Shown one piece after another: positions 16,330 through 25,423 of a DNA stretch of 64,000 bases. The stretch is from Streptomyces tauricus (GTDB taxonomy: Bacteria; Actinomycetota; Actinomycetes; Streptomycetales; Streptomycetaceae), in the NCBI RefSeq assembly GCF_014650955.1, contig NZ_BMVY01000009.1:62001-126000 (forward strand). The letters are read 5' to 3'. Each line of letters starts with the position of its first letter. Within the stretch, counting starts at the first letter, position 1. Under the pieces are notes generated by a model. It was given only the letters and a program-made list of their open reading frames with translations. It was not told where the DNA came from and ran no database searches. The position numbers and the translations under genes were made by a program.

Positions 16330-17067
16330 TCAGCCCTGCGCCAGCAGTTCGATCAGCGCCAGCGAGTGCGTGTTGTACGCCGCGACGATCTCGTGCGCCG
16401 CCGGGGCGTCCCGGCGCGTGAGGGCGTCCACGAGGTCCGTGTGCTCGGCCCACAGACGGCCCCGCAGATCGTCGAGCCTGCGCAGGTGCTGGACCGCGCA
16501 CACCCAGGACTGGACGCGCAGCCGGTGCAGGAAGTCGGCGAGGTACGGGTTGCCGAACAGGCCGCTCAGCTCGCGCCAGAACCGCAGGTCGTAGCCGATG
16601 AGGATGTTCAGGTCGCCCGCCGCGGCGGCCCGCTGCGCCTCCTCGCCGCGGCGGCGCACCCCGGCGAGCGCGGCGGAGGTACGCGGATCGTCGGCGCGGG
16701 TGGCGAGCGCGGCGCGGGCGCCCCGGGTGGTGGCGGCCGTCGAGTCCAGCAGCCCGTGGAAGATGCTCTCCGTGACGAGGCTGCGGGCCTCGATCATGCC
16801 CCGGTAGTCGCTCAGCGAGTACTCGTGGACGCGGAACCCGCGATGCTGGTCCGCGTCCAGGAGGCCCTGCGCCGACAGATCGACCAGGGCCTCCCGGACG
16901 GGGGTCGCGGAGACGCCGTACTGCTCGGCGATCTCCTTGACCGTGAACTCCTTGCCCGGCTGGAGGCGCCCGGCGAGCACCTCGTCGCGCAGCGCGTCCG
17001 CGATCTGCTGCCGCAGGGTGCTGCGGGTGACGGCACCATTGCCGCCGCCACTGCCGGTGCCGCGCAT
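16330..17067 (-). CDS. GntR-family regulator, FCD type
   Basis: This 245-aa regulator has an N-terminal winged HTH (about 15-80; LQPGKEFTVKEIAEQYGVSATPVREAL read as two pieces) and a C-terminal all-helical FCD ligand domain with the metal-site pattern: an Asp near 164 (GYDLRFWREL) and His residues in QHLRR, EHTDL and NTHSLALIE. FadR-type regulators usually sense organic acids or amino-acid metabolites. The neighbouring aminotransferase at 17213 lies downstream on the same strand but is transcribed toward this gene, so they may be functionally linked. A 10-bp direct repeat precedes the start. Confidence 0.88.
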   Translation of the reverse strand: MRGTGSGGGNGAVTRSTLRQQIADALRDEVLAGRLQPGKEFTVKEIAEQYGVSATPVREALVDLSAQGLLDADQHRGFRVHEYSLSDYRGMIEARSLVTESIFHGLLDSTAATTRGARAALATRADDPRTSAALAGVRRRGEEAQRAAAAGDLNILIGYDLRFWRELSGLFGNPYLADFLHRLRVQSWVCAVQHLRRLDDLRGRLWAEHTDLVDALTRRDAPAAHEIVAAYNTHSLALIELLAQG

Positions 17068-17092
17068 CGTCCGGGTCCTTCCCCCATCGAAT

Positions 17093-17116
17093 AAGTACTC
17101 GCGAACAAGTACTCGC
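17093..17116. promoter_or_regulatory. Direct repeat AAGTACTCGC x2 upstream of the GntR gene
   Basis: The decamer occurs at 17093-17102 and 17107-17116 (14-base period); each contains the palindrome AGTACT. It lies 26 bases before the GntR start and is a candidate autoregulatory site. Confidence 0.5.
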
Positions 17117-17212
17117 TCATGTCTACGAGCCAGTCACCTTACGCGTTCGATGTCGGGCCACCCGGATTGCGGGAGTCCTGCGTCACACCCCCTCTGTCCG
17201 CGCCTGTCCGCC

Positions 17213-18571
17213 CTACCGGGCCGTGTGCTCGTCCGCCGCGGAGAGGGCTTCGTCGAGCGCGGCCAGGCCCTCCTTGGCCTCCGCCTCCGTGATGTTGCAC
17301 GGCGGCACGACATGGGTGCGGTTCATGTTGATGAAGGGCCACAGTCCGTGGGCCTTCGCCGCCGCGCCGAAGGCGGCCATGGGGGCGTTCGCCTCGCCCT
17401 GCGGGTTGTAGGGGACGAGGGGCTCGCGGGTCTCCCTGTCCCGTACGAGTTCCAGGGCCCAGAAGACACCGGTGCCGCGCACCTCGCCGACGCTCGGGTG
17501 GCGCTGTGCCAGCTCGCGCAGCCCGGGGCCGAGGACGGTCTCGCCGATGCGGGCGGCCTGCTCGACGACGCCCTCCTCCTCCATCACGTTCAGGGTGGCG
17601 ACGGCGGCGGCGCAGGCGAGCGGGTGCCCGGAGTACGTGAGGCCGCCGGGGTACGGGCGCCGGGCGAAGGTGTCCGCGATCGCGCCGGAGATGGCGACGC
17701 CGCCGAGGGGCACGTACCCCGAGTTCACGCCCTTCGCGAAGGTCAGCAGGTCGGGTACGACACCGGTGTGGTCGGCGGCGAACCACTTGCCCGTGCGTCC
17801 GAAGCCGGCCATGACCTCGTCGAGGACGAAGACGATGCCGTACTGGTCGCAGAGCGCGCGGACGCCCTCCAGGTAGCCGGGGGGCGGGACCATGATTCCG
17901 GCCGTGCCCGGGATCGTCTCCAGGATGATCGCGGCGATGGTGGCCGGGCCCTCGAAGGCGATGGTGTCGGCGAGGTGCTGGAGCGCGCGCTCGCACTCCT
18001 GCTGCTCGGTCTCGGCGTGGAAGGGGGAGCGGTAGAGGAAGGGCGCCCAGAAGCGCACGACCCCGGCCGAACCGGAGTCGTTCGCCCAGCGGCGCGGGTC
18101 GCCGGTGAGGTTGATCGCGGCCGCGGTGCCCCCGTGGTAAGAGCGGTACGCGCTCAGCACCTTCGGCCGGCCGGTGTGCAGCTTGGCCATCCGGGTGGCG
18201 TTCTCGACGGCCTCGGCGCCGCCGTTGGTGAAGAAGATCTTGTCCAGGTCGCCCGGTGTCCGCTGGGCGATCAGGCGCGCCGCCTCCGACCTGGCCTCGA
18301 CGGCGAACGCGGGCGCGAACGTCGTCATCTTCCCGGCCTGCTCCTGGATCGCGGCGACGACCTTCGGGTGCTGGTAGCCGATGTTCGTGAAGACGAGGCC
18401 GCTGGTGAAGTCCAGATACCGCTTGCCGTCGTAGTCCCAGAAGTAGGACCCCTCCGCACCGGCGACGGCGAGCGGGTCGATGAGCTCCTGCGCTGACCAG
18501 GAGTGGAACACATGCGCACGGTCCGCGGCCTTCACGGCGGCGCCGGCCTGGGGATTGGGCTGAGGGGTCAT
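17213..18571 (-). CDS. Class-III PLP aminotransferase
   Basis: This 452-aa fold-type-I transaminase shows the class-III signature: FTNGGAEAVENATRMAK (about 110-126; phosphate and omega-amino handling), SYHGGT, the cofactor Asp in FVLDEVMAGFGRTGKW (about 243-258) and the Schiff-base Lys in LLTFAKGVNSGY (about K277). It probably transfers amino groups from beta-alanine, GABA, taurine or another omega-amino compound; the exact donor cannot be read from motifs. The start MTPQPNPQAG was chosen because the upstream open frame overlaps divergent genes and has no family similarity. A GntR/FCD gene lies just downstream on the same strand. Confidence 0.9.
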   Translation of the reverse strand: MTPQPNPQAGAAVKAADRAHVFHSWSAQELIDPLAVAGAEGSYFWDYDGKRYLDFTSGLVFTNIGYQHPKVVAAIQEQAGKMTTFAPAFAVEARSEAARLIAQRTPGDLDKIFFTNGGAEAVENATRMAKLHTGRPKVLSAYRSYHGGTAAAINLTGDPRRWANDSGSAGVVRFWAPFLYRSPFHAETEQQECERALQHLADTIAFEGPATIAAIILETIPGTAGIMVPPPGYLEGVRALCDQYGIVFVLDEVMAGFGRTGKWFAADHTGVVPDLLTFAKGVNSGYVPLGGVAISGAIADTFARRPYPGGLTYSGHPLACAAAVATLNVMEEEGVVEQAARIGETVLGPGLRELAQRHPSVGEVRGTGVFWALELVRDRETREPLVPYNPQGEANAPMAAFGAAAKAHGLWPFINMNRTHVVPPCNITEAEAKEGLAALDEALSAADEHTAR

Positions 18572-18710
18572 GCGCCCGAGGGTAGGCGGCCGGCGCGCGG
18601 GCGCGACATCGGCGTCCTGTCTGCGGTGCGGCCCCGAAAGCGACAGGTTGTCGTGTGTGGGACGCCCCGACGGATCCCCGGAGGGCCTTCGGCGGAAACT
18701 CCGTACAGAA

Positions 18711-18745
18711 TTGACAGCATGCTGTCGAAATGACAGCATGCTGAC
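18711..18745. promoter_or_regulatory. Tandem MarR-type operators before the PfpI-MarR operon
   Basis: GACAGCATGCTGTC (18713-18726) is a perfect 14-bp palindrome. A second site, TGACAGCATGCTGACA, shares its 10-bp core CAGCATGCTG at 18734-18743. The first overlaps a -35-like TTGACA (18711-18716). The pair is 21 bases apart core to core, about two helical turns, as for cooperative binding of two dimers. The MarR protein encoded second in the operon is the likely binder. Confidence 0.68.
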
Positions 18746-18790
18746 ATAGCTCATTGAGGGACCGACTGACCGCCCGACCGAGGAGAGGCC

Positions 18791-19432
18791 ATGACCCGCG
18801 AGTCCGCCCGCAAGCCCGTGTACCTCGCCGTGTACGACACGCTCGCCGACTGGGAGACCGGTCACGCGACCGCGTATCTCGCCCGCGCCGGCTACGAGAT
18901 CCGCACGGCCGGCCTGTCCGGCGACCCGGTGAGGTCCGTCGGCGGCCTGCGGATCCTGCCCGACGTGACGCTCGACGACGTACGCCCCGAGGACGCCGCG
19001 CTGCTGATCCTGCCGGGCGCCGACCTCTGGGACACCGGCGACGAACTGGCCCCCTTCGCCCGCAGGGCACGGGAGTTCCTGGCGGCCGGCGTACCCGTCG
19101 CCGCGATCTGCGGGGCCACCGCCGGGCTCGCCCGCGAGGGACTGCTCGACGACCGGGCCCACACCGGCGCGGTCTCCTTCTACCTGGCCGCCACCGGTTA
19201 CAAGGGCGGCGACCGGTACGTGGACTCCGACGCCGTGACGGACGGCGGACTCGTCACCGCCGGACCCACCGACCCCGTCGCGTTCGCACGGGAGGTGTTC
19301 GCCCTGCTCGGCGTGTACGAGGGAGAGGTGCTCGACGCCTGGTACCGGCTGTTCCACGACTCCGACGCGCAGGCGTACGAGGTCCTGGAAGCGGCCGAGG
19401 CGACCGAAGCGGCCGAGGCGGGCACGCGGTGA
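18791..19432 (+). CDS. DJ-1/PfpI superfamily protein
   Basis: This 213-aa class-I glutamine-amidotransferase-like protein has the nucleophile-elbow Cys in AAICGATAGLA (about C107) with a Glu/Asp-rich first strand (VYDTLADWETGHA) and an acidic pocket. Members include cysteine proteases, chaperones, glyoxalases and isocyanide hydratases; the tail (EAAEATEAAEAGTR) is low-complexity. The start ATG follows GAGGAGAGG. It overlaps the MarR gene by 4 bases (GTGA) and shares its two-operator promoter, suggesting an inducible response to an electrophile or small toxic compound. Confidence 0.88.
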   Translation: MTRESARKPVYLAVYDTLADWETGHATAYLARAGYEIRTAGLSGDPVRSVGGLRILPDVTLDDVRPEDAALLILPGADLWDTGDELAPFARRAREFLAAGVPVAAICGATAGLAREGLLDDRAHTGAVSFYLAATGYKGGDRYVDSDAVTDGGLVTAGPTDPVAFAREVFALLGVYEGEVLDAWYRLFHDSDAQAYEVLEAAEATEAAEAGTR

Positions 19433-19953
19433 GCGGTACGGGCGAGGAGGAGGGCGGCGGGCGCCAGGACCTGTTCAGCCGGAGCGCGCTCGCGGTCTTC
19501 CGGCTGAACGGCCAGTACCTGGGCGTCGCCGAGGAACTGGCCGGGCCTGCCGGGGTCACCGCCGCCCGGTGGCAGGTGCTCGGTGCCGTCCTGCGGGAAC
19601 CCCTGCCCGTATCCGGGATCGCCCGGGTCATGGGCATCACCCGGCAGAGCGTGCAGCGGATCGCCGACCTGCTGGTGGAACGGGGGCTCGCCGAGTACGT
19701 ACCCAACCCCGCACACCGCCGCGCCAAGCTGCTCCGGCCGACCGACGAGGGTTTCGCGGCCGTCCGGAAGATCGGCCCCGGCCACGCCGCCTTCGCGGAC
19801 CGGCTCGCCGAAACCCTCGGTGAGGAGGGCCTGGCCGAGACCGTACGGGTGCTGGAACGGCTGATCGCGGCGATGGAGACGGTCACCGGGATGCCCGCGG
19901 AACCAGCCACGGAACCAGCCACGGAGCCTGTACGCCCTGTTACGGAACCGTAG
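19429..19953 (+). CDS. MarR-family transcriptional regulator
   Basis: This 174-aa winged-helix repressor (HTH about 58-80: VSGIARVMGITRQSVQRIADLL, then the wing PNPAHRRAKLLRPT) starts with GTG inside the PfpI stop codon. The extended C-terminus is a Pro/Glu/Thr tail. It is encoded with the DJ-1-like protein and presumably represses the operon through the paired palindromes at 18713-18743. Confidence 0.88.
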   Translation: MSGTGEEEGGGRQDLFSRSALAVFRLNGQYLGVAEELAGPAGVTAARWQVLGAVLREPLPVSGIARVMGITRQSVQRIADLLVERGLAEYVPNPAHRRAKLLRPTDEGFAAVRKIGPGHAAFADRLAETLGEEGLAETVRVLERLIAAMETVTGMPAEPATEPATEPVRPVTEP

Positions 19954-20031
19954 ACACCGCCCCTGCCGCCTCCCCGTCGCGCCGCACTATCCTCGGGCTG
20001 TCGCACATGCACGGGGGAGGGCGGCGTTTCG

Positions 20032-22074
20032 ATGGAGAAACTCGGATCTGCGGATCCGCACCGGATCGGCGCGTACCGGCTGCTGGCGCGGCTCGGCGCG
20101 GGCGGTATGGGCCAGGTGTATCTCGCGCGTTCCGACCGCGGAAGGACCGTCGCGGTCAAACTCGTCCGCCAGGAACTCGCCGAACAGGAGGAGTTCCGCG
20201 CGCGTTTCCGTCAGGAGGTGCGGGCGGCCCGGCGTGTGGGCGGCTACTGGACGGCCCCGGTGCTCGACGCGGACACCGAGGCGGCCATCCCGTGGGTCGC
20301 CACGGGCTATGTGGCGGGGCCCTCGCTCCAGGAGGTCGTCGGCCACGACCACGGCGCGCTCCCGGAACGTTCCGTACGGATCCTCGCGGCCGGCCTCGCG
20401 CACGCGCTCAAGGACATCCACGCGGCGGGACTGATCCACCGCGACCTCAAGCCGTCGAACGTCCTCGTCACGATCGACGGCCCGCGCGTCATCGACTTCG
20501 GAATCGCGCGCGCCCTGGAGACGGTCACCGACGGCGGCCTCACCCGTACCGGCGCGCTCGTCGGCTCGCCCGGCTTCATGGCCCCCGAGCAGGTCCGCGG
20601 CGACCGGGTCACGCCCGCGTGCGACGTCTTCTGCCTGGGCTCGGTCCTGTCGTACGCGGCCACGGGCGTCCTCCCCTTCGGCGCGGCCAACAGCGGCGCG
20701 CACGCCCTGATGTTCCGTATCGCCCAGGAGGAACCGGACCTCGATGGGGTGCCGGAGGGCATCGCCGACCTCGTCCGCCAGTGCCTGCGCAAGGACCCCG
20801 CCTCCCGCCCGACGCTCGACGACATCCTGGAGCGCACGGGAGCGGAGGACACCGTCGCGGACGGCCGCAGCCGCGACCCCTGGCTGCCGGGGATGCTGGT
20901 GGCCCAACTGGGCCGTCACGCGGTGCGGTTGCTGGACTCGGAGGACCCGGAGGTCTCCGCCCGTCCGGCCTTCGAGGACGAGGCCGGCCAGACCCCGGAC
21001 CCCGCCCCGACACCCGCCCCGGCGCCCACTCCACCGCCCACCCCGCCCGCGGCCCCCGTACCCCCTCCCACGGCTTTCCCGGAACACGCCGCTTCCCCGG
21101 AACACGCCCCCACCCCCGACGCCTCCTCCCCGCCGCCGGAACCACCGGCGGGCGCTCCCGCCGATCACCTCCCCACGATGACCGCGGGCCGGCCCGGCAC
21201 ACTCCCACCGGCACCCCCGGCCCCGGCCTCGGCCCCGGGTCCCGCCCCCGCCCACCCGGCCTACGGCTATCCCCAGCAGCACCCCCAGCCCGCTTCCGGC
21301 TACGGCTACCCGCACCAGCAGCAGCCCGGCGCCTGGTCGGCGCCCCCGGGCGGACCCGCCACCCCCAACGCGTACGCGACCCCCGGCGGCTACACGGCTC
21401 CCAACGGCTACGCGTCACCCCCGGGTTCGACCCCTCCCTACGGCCCGACACCCCCGTACGGGCCGGGCTTCGCGCCGCGGCCGGAACCGGAGCCGCCGCG
21501 CGGGAACGCCCGCTCCACCGCCCTGCTGATCGTGGTGGCGCTGGTCGTCGCGCTCGGTGCGGGCGCGTCCGTGTACGCGCTCATGAAGGGCGACGGGGAC
21601 GGCCAGGCAGGCGGCGACCGCAGCGAGTCCCGGACGACGGGCGCGCCCACCACCCCGGGCCCGTCCAGCCAGAAGCCCTCGACGCAGCCGCCCACCACGG
21701 GGGAGGGGACGCCCGCGGACGGCGCGATCCCCACCGAGTACCTCGGTACCTGGACGGCGTCCATCGACAACGCCACGGGCCGCAACACCCGCCGGCTCAC
21801 CATCGAGCAGGGCGAGGTGGGTGACGCGGTGCTCTCGCTCACGGCGGACGGACCGGCCGACGGCGGCACGTACCACTGTGTGTTCCGGGCGTCGCTCGCC
21901 GAGGCCCCGAGCGACGGCGGCCCGCTGCGGATCGGCCCGTCCGAGGTCACCGTCGGCGAACCGGCCACGTCGTGCTCGCCGGGCGCGGCAACGGAGTTGA
22001 CCCTGCTGCCGGACGGCCGGCTGCGGCGCGTGAACGCGGACAACGGCGACGCGCTGACGTACACGAAGCAGTAG
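20032..22074 (+). CDS. Serine/threonine protein kinase, transmembrane PknB type
   Basis: This 680-aa protein has a cytoplasmic Hanks-type kinase domain (about 13-275): Gly-rich loop LGAGGMGQVY (21-30), invariant Lys in AVKL (K43), catalytic HRDLKPSN (136-143), DFG (155-157) and the activation-segment end GSPGFMAPEQV. A Pro-rich linker of about 200 residues with PYG/GYP repeats follows, then one transmembrane helix (STALLIVVALVVALG, about 495-515), a Ser/Thr/Pro linker and an extracytoplasmic domain of about 110 residues with two Cys, resembling a small lipocalin-like sensor. PASTA repeats are absent. The gene is alone, preceded by a ribosome-binding site (GGGGGAGGG). Ligand and targets are unknown. 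Confidence 0.93.
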   Translation: MEKLGSADPHRIGAYRLLARLGAGGMGQVYLARSDRGRTVAVKLVRQELAEQEEFRARFRQEVRAARRVGGYWTAPVLDADTEAAIPWVATGYVAGPSLQEVVGHDHGALPERSVRILAAGLAHALKDIHAAGLIHRDLKPSNVLVTIDGPRVIDFGIARALETVTDGGLTRTGALVGSPGFMAPEQVRGDRVTPACDVFCLGSVLSYAATGVLPFGAANSGAHALMFRIAQEEPDLDGVPEGIADLVRQCLRKDPASRPTLDDILERTGAEDTVADGRSRDPWLPGMLVAQLGRHAVRLLDSEDPEVSARPAFEDEAGQTPDPAPTPAPAPTPPPTPPAAPVPPPTAFPEHAASPEHAPTPDASSPPPEPPAGAPADHLPTMTAGRPGTLPPAPPAPASAPGPAPAHPAYGYPQQHPQPASGYGYPHQQQPGAWSAPPGGPATPNAYATPGGYTAPNGYASPPGSTPPYGPTPPYGPGFAPRPEPEPPRGNARSTALLIVVALVVALGAGASVYALMKGDGDGQAGGDRSESRTTGAPTTPGPSSQKPSTQPPTTGEGTPADGAIPTEYLGTWTASIDNATGRNTRRLTIEQGEVGDAVLSLTADGPADGGTYHCVFRASLAEAPSDGGPLRIGPSEVTVGEPATSCSPGAATELTLLPDGRLRRVNADNGDALTYTKQ

Positions 22075-22219
22075 AAGCGGCAGAGGCGGTGAGGGTGGGG
22101 CCGCGCCTGCCCGGCCGCCCCTGAACAGCTGCTGAACTTCAGCCGTCGCCACAGCGATCCCGCCCGTCCCGCTCGTACAGTGTCCGCACCGTCGAACTCC
22201 GGGAGTGGTGGGGCACCCA

Positions 22220-23752
22220 GTGGAGTGGCTCAGCGCAGAGAACGTGGTGGCCGTGGGCACGGCGGTCGTCGGCATCGTGGCCTCGGGCGTCATGGTCTGG
22301 TACGAGCGCCGGGTGCCGCGCCGCAAACGCATCGGCTACCGCGTACAGATGGACAACCCGATCGGGGACGACGTCCGCCTCGGCAGGGCCAGCGTCCGGC
22401 TGGGGCTCTTCGACGAGGCGCCCGGCATGGCCGACGCGACGCTCGTCCTGCTGCGCATCGAGAACGACGGCTCGCAGAGCATCGCCGACATGGACTACAC
22501 GGGACGCGAACTCCACGGCCTGACCGCCGTGTTCACGGACCGTACGATCCGCGGGGTGTCGGTCACCCAGCCGCCCGAGACCGACCACCTGATGGACCAC
22601 TTCACCCCGTCGAACGGCCTCGGCTACGAGGGCAGCACCCTGCGTATCCCGCGCGTCCCGCTCAACCGGGGCGAGCACTTCAAGCTGCTCGTCCTGCTGT
22701 CGGGCGGCGATGTGGGCAGCGGGATACGGCTCATCGGCGGCATCCGCGACGGCGAGGTGCACCCCAACCGCGCCGCGCCGGTGGACGGCACGCCGGCGCT
22801 GTTCAGCCGGGCGTCGCGGCTGATCACCGGCCTGCTCACGCTGTGCGTGCTCGCCCTCGCCGTCATCGTGGTGACCCGCGACGACACCCCGCCGCCGATC
22901 GGCTGCGAGCGGGGCGAGCTGACGGTGACCGGCTCGACGGCGTTCGGGCCCGTGATGCGGGAACTGGCCGCCAAGTACGAGGACGACTGCGCGGGCGCGT
23001 CGATCGAGGTGGACCCGCACGGCTCCACCGCCGGCGTCCAGGAACTCGCCGGGCTGGGCGCCAAGTCGAAGAACGGCTCCCCGCCGGTGATCGCCCTGTC
23101 CGACGGCACCAAGCCGAGCGGTCTGCGCGAACTGCGCGAGACCCGGGTGGCCGTCTCGGTCTTCGTCCTCGTGGCCCACGAGGACCTGCCGGTGAAGAAC
23201 CTCTCGACCGACGACGTACGCCGCCTCTACAGCGACCGGATCAGCAACTGGAAGCAGCTCGGCGGCCCCGACCTGCCCGTCCACCTGATCAGCCGCGACG
23301 CCAACTCCGGTACGCGCAAGGTCTTCCAGCGCCGGGTCCTGAACCGCAACGAGGGCGCGAACTACTCCTCGGACTGCGAGCACAAGGACTACGAGGCGGC
23401 CCCGGTCGTCCGCTGCGAACTGTTCTCCACCGAGCAGGTGCTGAGCACCGTCGCCCGGATCCCCGGCGCCATCGGGTACAGCGAACTCAACCTCGCCACC
23501 GGCCACGAGGGCGTGCACCGGGTGACCCTCGACGGCCACGACCCGTCGGTCGAGGAGATCGAGCACGGCACCAGCGAGTACCCGTACCGGGAGATCGAGT
23601 ACGCGTACACGTACGGCTCGCCGCCCGCCGACTCGCTCGTCTCCAGCTTCCTCACGTACATCAGCCGGGGCAGCGGCCAGGACGTGATCCGCACCCATGG
23701 CCATCTGCCGTGCGCGACACCGGTGGGGCAGCGGATCTGCGGCGAGGGCTGA
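22220..23752 (+). CDS. Membrane-anchored PstS-like substrate-binding protein
   Basis: The protein (510 aa from the GTG at 22220; GTGs at 22205 and 22208 are alternatives) has an N-terminal hydrophobic helix, a roughly 150-residue domain after VWYERR, a second hydrophobic helix (LITGLLTLCVLALAVIVV, near 195-212), and then a type-II periplasmic-binding-protein domain. That domain begins LTVTGSTAFGPVMRELAAKY and contains SRDANSGTRKVF, the phosphate-binding pattern of PstS. It lacks a lipobox and has no ABC permease nearby, so it looks like a sensor or scavenger tethered by its own helices rather than a transporter part. The first domain has no family I recognise. It follows the Ser/Thr kinase by 145 bases. 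Confidence 0.75.
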   Translation: MEWLSAENVVAVGTAVVGIVASGVMVWYERRVPRRKRIGYRVQMDNPIGDDVRLGRASVRLGLFDEAPGMADATLVLLRIENDGSQSIADMDYTGRELHGLTAVFTDRTIRGVSVTQPPETDHLMDHFTPSNGLGYEGSTLRIPRVPLNRGEHFKLLVLLSGGDVGSGIRLIGGIRDGEVHPNRAAPVDGTPALFSRASRLITGLLTLCVLALAVIVVTRDDTPPPIGCERGELTVTGSTAFGPVMRELAAKYEDDCAGASIEVDPHGSTAGVQELAGLGAKSKNGSPPVIALSDGTKPSGLRELRETRVAVSVFVLVAHEDLPVKNLSTDDVRRLYSDRISNWKQLGGPDLPVHLISRDANSGTRKVFQRRVLNRNEGANYSSDCEHKDYEAAPVVRCELFSTEQVLSTVARIPGAIGYSELNLATGHEGVHRVTLDGHDPSVEEIEHGTSEYPYREIEYAYTYGSPPADSLVSSFLTYISRGSGQDVIRTHGHLPCATPVGQRICGEG

Positions 23753-23808
23753 CACGGGCCGGTGCGCGCTCCCTTGCCTGCGATTGACGCGTACACAACC
23801 ATCGATAC

Positions 23809-25236
23809 ATGCGACCCATGAGACCCGAACGCCCTGTGAGCCCCAGCAGAAGAACGGTCCTGGCCGCGACGGCGACAGCCGGAGCCGCCACGGTGGTCAC
23901 GGGTACGGCGACGGCGGCCGAGGCGTCGAACGCGTCCACCCGCCCACCGGCCACCGCCCAGCCCCCCACCCCCGAACTCCGCGCCCTGTTACGGGAGATC
24001 GACCCCGCCCGCATCGAGGCGACCGTCCGCAGACTCGTCTCCTTCGGGACCCGCCACACGCTCTCCACCCAGGACGACCCGGTCCGCGGGATCGGCGCGG
24101 CCCGCGACTGGATCCTGGCGGAGATGCGTTCGTACGCCGCCACGTCCGGCGGCCGGATGACGGCCGAACTCCAGTCGTACGTGCAGGAACCCGCGCCCCG
24201 CATCCCCACGGCCACCCGCATCACGAACATCGTGGCGACCCTGCGCGGCTCGGTCACCCCGGAGCGCGTGTACGTCGTCTCCGGGCACTACGACTCCCGC
24301 GTCACCGACGTCATGGACGCCACCTCGGACTCCCCGGGCGCCGACGACGACGCCTCGGGCGTGGCCGTGGCGATGGAACTGGCCCGGGTCATGGCACGGC
24401 GCCGCCCCGCCGCCACGATCGTCTTCGCGGCGGTGGCGGGGGAGGAGCAGGGCCTGTACGGGGCGGCGCACATGGCCGCGCGGTTCAAGGCGGCGGGTAC
24501 GGACGTGCAGGGCATGTTCACCAACGACATCGTGGGCGCGTCGAGGGCGGACGACGGCACGAAGGACCCGTACACCATCCGGCTCTTCGCGGAAGGCGTG
24601 CCGACGTCGGAGACCCCGGAGCAGGCGGCCACGCGCCGGTCGGTGGGCGGCGAGAACGACTCCCCGTCGCGCCAGCTGGCCCGTTTCGTGCGGGACACGG
24701 CGGACAACCCGGCGACGGGTATGCGGGTACGGGTCGTCTACCGGCGGGACCGTTACCGGCGGGGCGGTGACCACATCCCCTTCCTGGAGCAGGGGTACGC
24801 GGCGGCGCGGTTCACCGAGCCCGCCGAGGACTTCGCCCATCAGCACCAGGATGTGCGGGTCGAGGACGGCAAGCAGTACGGGGACCTGCCGGAGTTCTGC
24901 GACTTTCCCTTCATTGCTCGGGTCGCGCGGGTCAACGCGGCCGCGCTCTGGACGTTGGCGCAGGCGCCGGGTGCGCCGCGGTCCGCGCGGATCCTTACCG
25001 CCGCGCTCACGAACTCCACGGAGCTGGTGTGGGAGCGGGGGGCCGAGCCGGATCTCGCGGGCTACGAAGTCGTCTGGCGGGAGACCACGGCGTCCGAGTG
25101 GACGCACGTGATCCCGGTCGGCGACGTGACGTCCCACGAGGTGGACCTGTCCAAGGACAACGTCTTCTTCGGCGTACGAGCGGTAAACAGAACGGGCCTG
25201 AAAAGCCCGGTCACATTCCCCTCCCCCCAACCCTGA
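23809..25236 (+). CDS. Secreted M28-family aminopeptidase
   Basis: This 475-aa exported zinc peptidase starts with a twin-arginine signal (PSRRTVLAATATAG, then a hydrophobic stretch and an AxA site). The M28 core carries the metal ligands in order: H in VVSGHYDSR (about 160), D in PGADDDASGVA (about 178-180), the catalytic Glu pair in AGEEQGLYG (about 214), an Asp in TNDIVGAS (about 242) and the final His in DFAHQHQDV (near 345). A fibronectin-III-like domain closes the protein (AGYEVVWRE near 425). The start at 23809 or 23818 is uncertain; neither has a ribosome-binding site. Confidence 0.9.
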   Translation: MRPMRPERPVSPSRRTVLAATATAGAATVVTGTATAAEASNASTRPPATAQPPTPELRALLREIDPARIEATVRRLVSFGTRHTLSTQDDPVRGIGAARDWILAEMRSYAATSGGRMTAELQSYVQEPAPRIPTATRITNIVATLRGSVTPERVYVVSGHYDSRVTDVMDATSDSPGADDDASGVAVAMELARVMARRRPAATIVFAAVAGEEQGLYGAAHMAARFKAAGTDVQGMFTNDIVGASRADDGTKDPYTIRLFAEGVPTSETPEQAATRRSVGGENDSPSRQLARFVRDTADNPATGMRVRVVYRRDRYRRGGDHIPFLEQGYAAARFTEPAEDFAHQHQDVRVEDGKQYGDLPEFCDFPFIARVARVNAAALWTLAQAPGAPRSARILTAALTNSTELVWERGAEPDLAGYEVVWRETTASEWTHVIPVGDVTSHEVDLSKDNVFFGVRAVNRTGLKSPVTFPSPQP

Positions 25237-25238
25237 CC

Positions 25239-25413
25239 CGGTTCCCGTCACGTACTCGGGGGCCAGCCCCCGAACCCCCGCTCCTCAAACGCCGGAGGGG
25301 CTAATCCTTCAGCCCGTCCGGCGTTTGAGGACGAGCGCGTCAGCGCGATTGCGGGGGCGAGGGGGCGCAGCCCCCATGCGTGGATGGGAACGGGTAGGGG
25401 CGGCGGGGGCGAG
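25239..25413. repeat. TCAAACGCCGG inverted repeat between convergent genes (copy 3 of 3)
   Basis: The core hairpin uses TCAAACGCCGGAGGGGCT (25285-25302) and its near-complement at 25311-25331. The flanking GGGAACGGGTAGGGGCGGCG arm near 25386-25405 matches copy 1. It separates the peptidase gene from the oppositely oriented SLATT gene. Confidence 0.7.
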
Positions 25414-25423
25414 GAACACGCCC

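Noticed and set aside
17213..19357. Longer start for the aminotransferase, reaching 714 codons
   Set aside because: The extension overlaps the divergent PfpI gene and its operators, with no family similarity; the ATG at 18571 fits the family length.
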